A stretch of 64,000 nucleotides of DNA from Sporosarcina cyprini. Its GTDB lineage: Bacteria > Bacillota > Bacilli > Bacillales_A > Planococcaceae. Within the stretch, counting starts at the first letter, position 1; each line of letters opens with the position of its first letter. The stretch covers positions 186,001-250,000 of the forward strand of contig NZ_JAKMHX010000030.1 of the NCBI RefSeq assembly GCF_022048975.1, given 5' to 3'. The notes under the pieces were generated by a model. It had not been told where the DNA came from, made no database searches, and was given only the letters and a program-made list of their open reading frames with translations. The translations under genes were made by a program, and so were the position numbers. This document shows positions 35,855-43,921 of this stretch, one piece after another.

Positions 35855-36253
35855 TTACTTCTTTTCAAGACCTAGTATGGAAGCAATCCTTTCTTGTTCC
35901 TCTTTCTTATCCAAGTACTCAAAAAATCCGATTTGATTGCCCCACGGATCTGAGAACGTACACCATTTAGCTGATACTTCGGGTCTTTAGAAAATTTCAA
36001 AGCCATCAATTTTCAGCTGTTCAACAAGCCGATCCCTTTCAGCTTCCAAATTACGAACTCCTAAGCGCAAGGGACCATTCCCCACCGTTGGAACTCCTTC
36101 TGCCACCTGCAGCCAACATCCAGGAATGATTTCCCACTCCACAAATCCACTATGGGGAACAAAATCTGGTTCCCTATTCAGCAATGTTTGATACCACTCT
36201 TGTCCTTCCTTCATGTCGGAAACCCGGACTTGTGTAGTCATTTCAAATATCAA
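35855..36253 (-). pseudogene. VOC-family gene with an internal stop
   Basis: A 132-residue VOC protein is encoded if one in-frame TAA is ignored. It begins (TTG, AAGGGGG upstream) 'MIFEMTTQVRVSDMKEGQEW', reaches 'LKIDGFEIF', then TAA at 35987-35989, and continues in the same frame with 'RPEVSAKWCTFSDPWGNQIG' and 'FFEYLDKKEEQER' to a normal stop at 35855. The second half with the typical VOC 'DPWGN' is intact, so this is a single nonsense change, or a sequencing error. Confidence 0.78.
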
Positions 36254-36309
36254 TTGTATCCCCCTTAGTATTAATTACTATAGCCTGTTGTAACGTAAGT
36301 AATCGGGAT

Positions 36310-36666
36310 TTAAAGGTCGTTTTTCTCCCAAAGTTCGATCAATCGTCCTTCTGGATCATGAATCCAAACGAACTTACCAAACTCGTTATTTTCTTCTTGC
36401 TTAACAAGAGGCACTCCAACATGCTCTAGATGCTGAATCGTTTCGTTCATATCATGAACTTGGAAATTTAACATGACTTGCTGATCTGTTGGAAAATAGG
36501 GATCATTCTCTTCAAATAGTGAAAAAACAGTCTCATTTCCAGCTTGTGATTTAATGACAGTCCCATTCCATTCCGCCAGATCCAGCTTTAATACTTCGCT
36601 GTACCACCTTTTTACAGACTCCATATTTTTGGTTCTCCAAAATACTCCTCCGAATCCTTTGATCAT
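36310..36666 (-). CDS. VOC/glyoxalase-fold protein
   Basis: 118 residues: 'GVFWRTKNMESVKRWYSEVL' opens, 'FVWIHDPEGRLIELWE' closes with the metal-ligand Glu. AGGGGGAT precedes the ATG. It is next to the damaged VOC gene on the same strand. Confidence 0.85.
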   Translation of the reverse strand: MIKGFGGVFWRTKNMESVKRWYSEVLKLDLAEWNGTVIKSQAGNETVFSLFEENDPYFPTDQQVMLNFQVHDMNETIQHLEHVGVPLVKQEENNEFGKFVWIHDPEGRLIELWEKNDL

Positions 36667-36748
36667 CGTATCCCCCTCTATTTGTACAATTTTCAGTTAT
36701 TAACTTCCCTTTCAACTATACTGTTTTGTTCGTCTGAGTACAATTCTC

Positions 36749-36785
36749 AAAAAAAAATCACCTCACGATTGCTGAGATGATTTTC
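36749..36785 (-). terminator. intrinsic terminator of the ECF sigma cluster
   Basis: AAATCA-C-CTCA / TGAG-A-TGATTT arms; on the minus strand it continues into nine T. It is the first terminator after the anti-sigma gene. Confidence 0.8.
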
Positions 36786-36872
36786 TTATTACTAAATCTC
36801 CGTAAGCTTTCTTTGACACAATCATTTCGCCACCTGCGGATATCAACTCGGTAATTCGATATCTGCTACCAC

Positions 36873-37595
36873 TTATGATCCTGCTACTTTTTCGCCCCTT
36901 GGCTGGGTGCTATTGGAGTCAGGTTCAACAGTGATTCCAATTTGATCAAAAGTCTGCCCTTCGGCTAACTGGTAGGTAAGAACACCGGATCCGTTTTCAT
37001 CAGGCTTGAAAATTCCACCGTTCTCCCTCAAACCATTCTTTAGCAGCCAAACCTGATAAACCTGTGAACCTTCCACGCCAGACAATTCATGAACCTGCAA
37101 GATCAGCTTTTTTTCAGATCCCTGCTGTACAATGTAGGCGATGCCGGTTGGTCCTGAATGGCTTTGATTGGCCGATTTTATTGGGATGGTCGCTACTATT
37201 TCGATAGGGTTATTTTGAGCTTGATGGCCTCTTTCCTGTACATTCGCTATTCCAAGACCAACAATCGCTAACAATAAGATAGCCAGAATACTTGTTGAAA
37301 CTGGAGTGAACTGGCTTTTAAACAGGACAAAAAGCTTTCTTATCTTAGCCATGAATGCTTCTTCACTGCTTCCCTTATCGTGTTCAAAAACAAACCCCAA
37401 CACTTCCCCTTTTAGCGATTCTGGCACATCAATCTCTTTATATTCAAACGGCAACGCGTTCCAAGCCTTGGCCAATTCCTTATATTCTTTCTGACACTCC
37501 GCACAATTTTTCATATGTTCTTCAAAAGCCACATTTTCGCTCTCCTTGAGCTCATTTGCGATATAGGGAATTAAATAATCACAATCCCTTCTCAT
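36873..37595 (-). CDS. anti-sigma factor, zinc-finger and RskA-like C-terminal domain
   Basis: 240 residues: N-terminal zinc anti-sigma (ZAS) domain with 'FEEHMKNCAECQKEY' (H-x3-C-x2-C), one membrane helix near residue 105 ('ILAILLLAIVGLGIANV'), and an extracytoplasmic RskA-like domain ('VHELSGVEGSQVYQVWLLKN'). The ATG overlaps the sigma-factor stop (TTGAAATGA), so the pair is translationally coupled; it likely binds the sigma factor and releases it on a surface signal. Confidence 0.9.
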   Translation of the reverse strand: MRRDCDYLIPYIANELKESENVAFEEHMKNCAECQKEYKELAKAWNALPFEYKEIDVPESLKGEVLGFVFEHDKGSSEEAFMAKIRKLFVLFKSQFTPVSTSILAILLLAIVGLGIANVQERGHQAQNNPIEIVATIPIKSANQSHSGPTGIAYIVQQGSEKKLILQVHELSGVEGSQVYQVWLLKNGLRENGGIFKPDENGSGVLTYQLAEGQTFDQIGITVEPDSNSTQPRGEKVAGS

Positions 37596-38137
37596 TTCAA
37601 ATCCTCCAGTTCCAACTGTTTCCTCAATCCTTTAAGCGCCTGATGCAGCCTGCTTTTAATCGTGCCAATGGGCTGTTGTTCCAGCTGTGCTATCTCTGAA
37701 AGTGAATACCCTTTCCAATAAAGCAAATCGATCAGCTTTTTTTGCGCTTTTGGCAATTTGTTTTTTGCTTTCTCAATTACATTGGTATTTACTCGTTGAT
37801 CAATTACATTGACCGGCTCGGCAATCTCTTCGTGTTCTTCTTGATGGCGCTGTGTATGCCTGTTTTCTTTGCGAAGATAGTCAATACAAATATTACGCGT
37901 AATGGTAAGGAGCCAATTTACAAAGCCGCCTTGCAAAGGATCGTAATGACTGTTTGTTGTCCATAGTCGTAAAAAAACCAGTTGGATCACTTCTTTAGTC
38001 ATTTCCTCATCACCATTGCAAAACTTCATAACGAAGCCATAAACCAGTTTGATATACCGTTCATATAGCTCTTCTAATGCCTCATTATGCTTTTCATTTA
38101 CCAATCTCATTAATTCGGCAGCATTTTTTTCTTTCAT
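37592..38137 (-). CDS. ECF-type RNA polymerase sigma factor
   Basis: 181 residues with sigma-70 region 2 ('EELYERYIKLVYGFVMKFCN', 'GGFVNWLLTITRNICIDYLR') and region 4 ('LLYWKGYSLSEIAQLEQQPI'). The group resembles the SigK/RskA type, where the anti-sigma is coded next. AGGAAGTG precedes the ATG. It lies 96 bases after the COG4315-type lipoprotein gene on the same strand. Confidence 0.92.
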   Translation of the reverse strand: MKEKNAAELMRLVNEKHNEALEELYERYIKLVYGFVMKFCNGDEEMTKEVIQLVFLRLWTTNSHYDPLQGGFVNWLLTITRNICIDYLRKENRHTQRHQEEHEEIAEPVNVIDQRVNTNVIEKAKNKLPKAQKKLIDLLYWKGYSLSEIAQLEQQPIGTIKSRLHQALKGLRKQLELEDLK

Positions 38138-38233
38138 AGGTCACTTCCTGCTTTTGAATAAAAATGTATTATCATTATACAATTACACAAGTAAAGATGG
38201 GAACAACCTGTTTAGATCGTTCCCTCGGCATGC

Positions 38234-38707
38234 TTATTCAAATGTTGTTTCATTATTTACAACAAACCAAACATCTTTAACCCCTTGTCCGTTTACATCT
38301 CCTTTTTGCTGGTCTTTCATAAAATAATAAAGAGGAAATCCTTTGTAAGTAACTTGCTTTTCTCCGTTGTCTTCTCTCGTAATTGTATCAAAATCATTTT
38401 TATCAAAGCCTTCAGGGACTGAGAAATCCTCCCCGGTAAATGCCGGCCAGTTTGCTAGACAGTCTCCTGTGCAATTACTTTTCCCTGCTTCATCGTTTTT
38501 AAAGTAATACAAAGCTTTCCCCTCCGGATCCGCAAGGTACTTTCCTGCTTGCTCACTCTCCAAAAGCTGGAGGCTACCAGCCTGCGCTTGTTCTGTTTCG
38601 GCTTGTTCGGCTTGATCCGTCTCAGTTTTTCCTTCACTGTTTTTTCCGCATGCAGCCAGAACCAACACAATTGAAAATAACGCTAGGGTGAAAATTACTT
38701 TTTTCAT
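38234..38707 (-). CDS. COG4315-type secreted-repeat lipoprotein
   Basis: 157 residues. Lipobox Cys at residue 20 ('VLVLAACGKN'), a Gln/Glu-rich linker, then two PF03640-type repeats with Yx(F/W/Y)xxD pattern ('GKALYYFKNDE' and 'GFPLYYFMKDQ') and a CTGDC pair ('SNCTGDCLANWPAF'). Such proteins occur near redox or haem-linked genes; function unknown. Start at the ATG 7 bases after TTGGAGGA. Lies 38 bases after the AcfC-like gene. Confidence 0.85.
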   Translation of the reverse strand: MKKVIFTLALFSIVLVLAACGKNSEGKTETDQAEQAETEQAQAGSLQLLESEQAGKYLADPEGKALYYFKNDEAGKSNCTGDCLANWPAFTGEDFSVPEGFDKNDFDTITREDNGEKQVTYKGFPLYYFMKDQQKGDVNGQGVKDVWFVVNNETTFE

Positions 38708-38745
38708 ATATACTCCTCCAATATTTTTAAATTTAGGCCCTGTTT

Positions 38746-39543
38746 TTATTTCCAACCCCATTTTTGAAAGATTTCATGAGACTCTTCTGTCTTTAAGTAA
38801 TTAATAAATTGCTGCGCCTCTTTCTTTTGATCGGTGATCTTTGTAACGGCGATCGGCGTTCCACGATAGAGCTTATCTTCTTCCGGAAGTTCGACCAACT
38901 CGGTCACATCTTGTAGACGATAATGCCACGATTCATATGTAATCCAGGCGTCTGTACTAGAATTTGATTTCCATAGATCAATTGCTTCAGCGCTCGATTT
39001 TACGGAAACTTTAATGTTTTGAGATATGCCTTCGATCAGCCCTTTTCTTCCCGCCAGATCTTCCCATAAACCAAGTTGGCCAGCTCCATTTACATCAATT
39101 ATTTTTACTCCCTTTTTCGTTAAATCCTCAAGGCTTTCAATCTTTTTAGGATTACCTTTCCTCACCAATATTCCAGCGGCACGAGGATATAACTCCGTAC
39201 GCGATTTCGTGTCGATCACTTCAGGATATGTAAAGATGAAATTCTGCAACATATACTCTGATCCACCGAAAATAATATCCGCATCTTGTTTTGCCTGATC
39301 GATCCATTTGCCCTCGGGTCCAGCTGTTACCTCCACCTGGATTCCCGTTTCAGCTGAAAATTTTTCAGCAGCTTCCTTTATTGGTCCAAGTGGCCCACCT
39401 GGTCCATACACCCGAATGACATGATCATTTTGGCTTGTTGCCCCCTGGGGTGCCGGTTTATTATCCTTCTTTGCATAGACTGACAACCCTGCAGCCGCTA
39501 TGACAAAGAGAAGCAGAACTGATAGTAACATGGTCTTCTTCAT
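38746..39543 (-). CDS. AcfC-like ABC-type substrate-binding protein
   Basis: 265 residues: a signal peptide ending near residue 24 ('VIAAAGLSVYAKK'), then a periplasmic-binding fold with 'VIRVYGPGGPLGPIKEAAE' and 'DADIIFGGSEYML', characteristic of COG4588 (accessory colonisation factor AcfC). AcfC proteins resemble molybdate/sulfate-binding proteins. Gram-positive members must remain tethered; no lipobox is visible, so it may be secreted or anchored by an uncleaved signal. No permease or ATPase gene is near. Confidence 0.8.
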   Translation of the reverse strand: MKKTMLLSVLLLFVIAAAGLSVYAKKDNKPAPQGATSQNDHVIRVYGPGGPLGPIKEAAEKFSAETGIQVEVTAGPEGKWIDQAKQDADIIFGGSEYMLQNFIFTYPEVIDTKSRTELYPRAAGILVRKGNPKKIESLEDLTKKGVKIIDVNGAGQLGLWEDLAGRKGLIEGISQNIKVSVKSSAEAIDLWKSNSSTDAWITYESWHYRLQDVTELVELPEEDKLYRGTPIAVTKITDQKKEAQQFINYLKTEESHEIFQKWGWK

Positions 39544-39588
39544 CGCACTTCCTCCATTTCGAATGTTTTTAGTCGTGTTATGTAAGGA

Positions 39589-39613
39589 AACGCAGTAAAA
39601 GTATAAACGGTTT
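39589..39613 (-). promoter_or_regulatory. candidate ECF-type promoter
   Basis: On the minus strand an AAACC element (39609-39613) and CGTT (39589-39592) are separated by 16 bases (AAACC-N16-CGTT), similar to the ECF consensus, about 46 bases before the AcfC-like start. It would make the whole cluster a target of its own sigma factor. Weak evidence. Confidence 0.35.
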
Positions 39614-39742
39614 GATTAAAGTTGCAAAATAGTTAAAAAGTTTTATAAATATATCCTTTATTGACCTAACATTTAGTTTGATATGTTAATTAATATCTAA
39701 TAGAACTGCATTTAAAGTAACAGGAAGAAATTTATTACAATA

Positions 39743-39771
39743 CAAAAAAGGATCTTATATTATAAGATCCT
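39743..39771 (-). terminator. intrinsic terminator of the GNAT gene
   Basis: AGGATCTTATA / TATAAGATCCT is a perfect inverted repeat with almost no loop; on the minus strand followed by TTTTTTG. Confidence 0.85.
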
Positions 39772-39803
39772 ACAAAATTTCAATAAATAATTTATATGTT
39801 TAA

Positions 39804-40676
39804 TCACAATCCAAGACTTTTTGTCATAAACACTTGAGATACCGTCGTATTTTCAAAACCTCGAGCTAATAGACAAGAAACAACACGGCCATTTCCGTTT
39901 AGGAAATTATACGTTGTTCGTGTGATGGGACGGTCATATTCCAATGCATGCTCAAGTAGTCTAGAAAGAGCATCATTATTCCCATTTTCTCTTACTTGAA
40001 ATAGTGTAATGCTTTCCGTATCCTTGCCAAACACACATTTTTTCCGAATTAAACAAGCTGCCTGTACTTCGCCATTCGCCGTTATCAATACAACTTCCCC
40101 GCCTGCTTTTGGCGTGTTACTCGGATCTGTTTGCCAAGGGACCATAGTTGGAAATAAATCAGATCCAATCGATTGAACAGCCGGAATCCTTTGCAGTTCA
40201 TAGCCTTCAAGATTCGGCAGCTGCGCATCTACAATTCCGTTTGAACGCAAAAAGAGCAAATCATCCACTTTTTTATATCCACATTTTTCATATAAAGCAA
40301 TGGCGGCCTTATTTTCAGAAAGAGCCTCTAAGGTCGCTGTAGAAACACGATGCTCTATAAGAATTTTCTCCGCTTCCTCCATCAAAGCAGCCCCCAATTT
40401 TCTGCCCCGATATTCAGGAATAATACCCGTTCCGCCATTCCAGGAAGTCTTTTTACCGTCCACTTCTCTGATCCCCTGTAGTACAAAGCCGATCGGTTTA
40501 GCACCATCAAAAGCAACGATGGATAATGCCGGAGATATTCCATCATTCCCAAAACGACCGATGAACGTATCGAGAGGTAAATTCATTGGCATCATATAAC
40601 CTTCAAAGCCACGATTAAAGAGGAGATGTGCTTCATCAAAGCTTAGTGAAGACATCAATTTATACGTAATATTCAT
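39804..40676 (-). CDS. two-domain GNAT N-acetyltransferase
   Basis: 290 residues: GNAT domain 1 with the acetyl-CoA loop in 'PEYRGRKLGAALMEEAEKIL' and 'AALYEKCGY'-like segment 'AIALYEKCGYKKV'; a second degenerate GNAT half ('ITLFQVRENG', 'YNFLNGNGRV'). Start at the ATG 7 bases after GAGGGA. Next to another acetyltransferase gene on the same strand; substrate unknown. Confidence 0.85.
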   Translation of the reverse strand: MNITYKLMSSLSFDEAHLLFNRGFEGYMMPMNLPLDTFIGRFGNDGISPALSIVAFDGAKPIGFVLQGIREVDGKKTSWNGGTGIIPEYRGRKLGAALMEEAEKILIEHRVSTATLEALSENKAAIALYEKCGYKKVDDLLFLRSNGIVDAQLPNLEGYELQRIPAVQSIGSDLFPTMVPWQTDPSNTPKAGGEVVLITANGEVQAACLIRKKCVFGKDTESITLFQVRENGNNDALSRLLEHALEYDRPITRTTYNFLNGNGRVVSCLLARGFENTTVSQVFMTKSLGL

Positions 40677-40724
40677 TGGCAATCCCTCATTTTGTAATAG
40701 GATATAAAGCGTTGTCAAAGTTGA

Positions 40725-41978
40725 TTAGAACGACGATAAGCAAACAGGCTTTGTTCTAGGCATAAACCATCGATCCATTTGTGTTGCCGGCCAATTTTTC
40801 ACTTCCACTTTCCCATATTGAACAAGCTGTTCCAAGCTGACACAGCCCATCCACCAGGAACTTAAGTCTGAAACCATGAGACGCAGATCAACATTCATAC
40901 AATCCTCCACTTTTTTGATGCTCCAAGAAATTTCGTTGAATGTGATCTGGTAACAGCCGTTTTGCTCTGGAAGAAAAGTATCCTGAACGAATAAAGTGAT
41001 CGTTACTGGGTGATCTGGACGATCCAGCGAATGGAAATTGGTCTCTTGCACAAATGAAGTGATTGATGTCATTCTGTACATTAGCCCCGTGCCAGCCGTT
41101 CCTATTTCATGATAGACACTTGGAATCAGCCGATTGCTGTCGTTTCGAGGGTCATCTAATTGATAAATGAGTGATTCATCATGCGTCCGAACAACTACGC
41201 GGTCTACCTGATCCTGCTGGGAATGTATCCATGCACACATATCACGAAAAGCGCTCGGTTTCGTCCATATCCATTCAAGAATATTCATTTCATGATTAAG
41301 AAAATGACTATCCTTGACAGGTTGCAAAATATAAGAAAGTACTCCCACTAAATCATTATCCTCATACACTCCAGCATAATACGAAACGCTTTTTTTGATT
41401 TGAAAACGTTCAAGCCAAGTCCTTTCCATCATTCCATGATGCATCGAAACAAATTTATTGTAAATGGCGACCATCTCATCCTCATAGGCATTCGATAGCT
41501 GGACAACTTTTTTTCGATTACCGCTACTTGGAAAACTTGAAGGCTTGAACTTATATTGATATCGCGTAGGACCATACCCATAGCCCATCTTTTGATAGAA
41601 GGAAGTATGAAAAGGATATAACGAAACAATCCCAATATCCTCTTGTCTCGCAAGCTCGTGAAAGTGTTGCAGCAGCTGTTTCGCTATCCCTTCTTTTTTG
41701 TAATGAATGTGGACGGCAACCGTACCAATGCCCCACGTCCGTACCAGTTTTCCATTCACATTAGCGTTTAATTCATGAAGCTTGTATAGACCTCGCAGCT
41801 CATCCTGCTCGTCAAATAAACCATAATACTTCAGGTTATTATCAGCCTCCAATTCCACTCGCAGCCTTTCCATAAAAGCATTTTGAGCTTCTACCGTAGA
41901 AAGTTGCATTCCTGGATAAGCCATTGCAATCACTGAAACAGCCTGTGCCACATCATTTTCGGTTAATAAACGAATCAA
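40725..41978 (-). CDS. Eis-like GNAT acetyltransferase with SCP2-like C-terminus
   Basis: 417 residues: N-terminal GNAT domain with 'VAVHIHYKKEGIAKQLLQHF', a central second GNAT-like domain and a C-terminal sterol-carrier-like domain, the three-part layout of Eis/YxbD-type enzymes. Eis in Mycobacterium acetylates aminoglycosides and proteins; the substrate here is not known. TTG start, GGGGGAT 5 bases upstream. It reads on to the adjacent GNAT gene about 50 bases downstream. Confidence 0.83.
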   Translation of the reverse strand: MIRLLTENDVAQAVSVIAMAYPGMQLSTVEAQNAFMERLRVELEADNNLKYYGLFDEQDELRGLYKLHELNANVNGKLVRTWGIGTVAVHIHYKKEGIAKQLLQHFHELARQEDIGIVSLYPFHTSFYQKMGYGYGPTRYQYKFKPSSFPSSGNRKKVVQLSNAYEDEMVAIYNKFVSMHHGMMERTWLERFQIKKSVSYYAGVYEDNDLVGVLSYILQPVKDSHFLNHEMNILEWIWTKPSAFRDMCAWIHSQQDQVDRVVVRTHDESLIYQLDDPRNDSNRLIPSVYHEIGTAGTGLMYRMTSITSFVQETNFHSLDRPDHPVTITLFVQDTFLPEQNGCYQITFNEISWSIKKVEDCMNVDLRLMVSDLSSWWMGCVSLEQLVQYGKVEVKNWPATQMDRWFMPRTKPVCLSSF

Positions 41979-42112
41979 GCAAATCCCCCATTCTATTTGG
42001 CATGAATCAAGTATCAAAAACAGATAACCTCCGAACACTCCCTTTACTAACTAGCAAAAGGAAATTGAAATGACAATATCATAATCTCAAAAATTAATTC
42101 AGTAGCCATTCA

Positions 42113-42774
42113 TCAAAACGTTGAGGTTTCTTCTAATTTCAAGATAGTAGAACGGGAGATTAAATAGACATGGCCGAAAATATCAATTTGGTCTCCCTTT
42201 ACCCTTACTATGCAATCTTTGTTCGAGGCAAAAACATTCATTTCTTCTAAAAGAGGAGACAGCTCATCATAACAAGCGCCATGCTTTTTTCCAAATCAAA
42301 ATGAGACAGGATAGAAAAATCATCTAGTCCGATCCCGCCGAAAACAAAACTTTTTTCAGCGTCATAGCCTAAGTTCTTTGCGCATAGCCATTTGGCAGAC
42401 ATGTTTATTGAGCTAGCGCTGACTCCTAATACAATGACCTTGCTGTTTCTGATGCTTTCTGACAAGTCATATTCCATCAAAAACGGTTAAGGTTAAAAGT
42501 GCTTTCACCTAACAAAAAGATGACGAATGCCTGTTGAATCAACCTTTGGGCGTCTTCTTTCTGTACGCGATAATTAATTAATTGATAATTCCTTAAACAC
42601 AATGTCAGCCTAATCCAGCTATGAACGTTCAGTAGCGTCATCCTCTTCGAATAAATATGGATTTGAGCTAATCATAACCACCGATTTTCTATCGGTTATA
42701 TCATTCCGTAATGCCATTCTCAATTTTTCCGGAATAAATGTAGTAAACGATCCTAGATAATAATGAGTTTTCAT
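42113..42774 (-). pseudogene. peptidase E (S51) gene, multiply broken
   Basis: Read across frames this is a peptidase E/type 1 glutamine amidotransferase-like protein of about 220 residues. It starts 'MKTHYYLGSFTTF' (AGAGG upstream), then has two TAG codons (about codons 52 and 55), a frame shift near 42595 into 'RVQKEDAQRLIQQAFVIF', a shift at 42480 back to 'MEYDLSESIRNSKVIVLG', and another near 42255 into 'LEEMNVFASNKDCIVRVKGD' and 'IDIFGHVYLISRS'. The nucleophile motif reads 'GVSASSIN', where GxSAG is expected. Clearly inactive. Confidence 0.82.
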
Positions 42775-42852
42775 ACGTACCTCTGTAGAAATCAATAATT
42801 TTCTTACGAAGATAAAACGTTAGATTCTGCAGCCGCATCTATTTACAAAGGA

Positions 42853-43362
42853 TTAAAGGGAATACAGTTCGATTAGTTTATCTATCGGTGTTGGATTTGG
42901 ATTACAAAATTTAATAAAATAAGGAGCCTGCCATTTTTGACTTTGCATCGCTTGTTTACTACCCGGACTATCCCAGCTAGGATATACTCTTATTGCCATT
43001 TTCCCTTTGGTTGAAGTAGACCTAAGAATGTTCTTTTTTAATAGTATATCTTTCGGAAAAATAAATTGACCAAACTCAGTTTCATTTTTAAAGACAGTTA
43101 TTACCAATAAATCAGGAGCATCCTCGTATAAGTAGGGTTGATTCTTATTATTTTCGCTCTTTTCCCAAAACGCAACAAATTGCCCCTCTTTAGCAGGGGT
43201 TTCGTTGGCAACTCTGAAACGAATCGTTTTAGATGCTAATTGAAATGTACCAGCACCGTATTTAGAATTTTGCTTTTCTTCTTGTGCTGAATGTATTAAT
43301 AAGCGATTCGGCTCATAAATAACCTTATTTACATAACTTAATGCTTTAAAAAAATCATTCAT
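42853..43362 (-). CDS. MepB family protein
   Basis: 169 residues with 'YGAGTFQLASKTIRFRVANE', 'TPAKEGQFVAFWEK' and 'GKMAIRVYPSWDSPGSKQA', matching the MepB (PF08877) family first seen beside the mepA efflux gene of staphylococci. Function unknown. TTAGGAGTG precedes the ATG; no mepA homologue is adjacent. Confidence 0.85.
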   Translation of the reverse strand: MNDFFKALSYVNKVIYEPNRLLIHSAQEEKQNSKYGAGTFQLASKTIRFRVANETPAKEGQFVAFWEKSENNKNQPYLYEDAPDLLVITVFKNETEFGQFIFPKDILLKKNILRSTSTKGKMAIRVYPSWDSPGSKQAMQSQKWQAPYFIKFCNPNPTPIDKLIELYSL

Positions 43363-43921
43363 TTTTTCACTCCTAATTCGAGATAAATTGTCCAACATGC
43401 AGCATAACTTTATATTATCAACATAACTACAATAAACCATTCAGGATAAACTAACTAGTAATGAGGCGATACAACGATAATCATTAGTAGACGATTTTAA
43501 GTGATTTTAAGGTGCATTCTTAATAAACCTGTTTGTAAAGATAATTCTCGAACATGAAACACATAGCTCAAAATGAACATATATTCACGTCAAAAACAAT
43601 AAATAATTTTTAGTTTCATTTGAGTTTAAAATAATCTGCCGAAACGAACGGTTTCGTCGTCACTTACACTTTACTCCCACATACACTTCCTTTTGCTTCT
43701 TTCCTTGAGTTCACGGCAACTCAAAAGCCGATTCTATGAACTAAGAATCGGCTTTTTTTTAATTATAAGTACAGATACAATTTAACTAACGGCAAATCGT
43801 GATCAATCTATTTCGAGCGAGTTATTATTTGAAGCCTATAGAAACAGGAATGCTTTCTTCCGCAACTAATGCCCAATAAAGTTTCCGTCCTTATTTGCTC
43901 TAAGACGAATCATTTTCAATT
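43363..43921. other. intergenic region
   Basis: About 560 bases without a coding signal; it holds a perfect terminator hairpin at 43723-43760 and a minor CGAAAC-GAAC-GGTTTCG dyad near 43640-43656. Confidence 0.45.
43721..43760. terminator. intrinsic terminator
   Basis: AAAAGCCGATTCT / AGAATCGGCTTTT arms followed by a T run on the plus strand. The strand it serves is not obvious, as no plus-strand gene precedes it; it may end the DUF4145 transcript on the minus strand. Confidence 0.7.
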
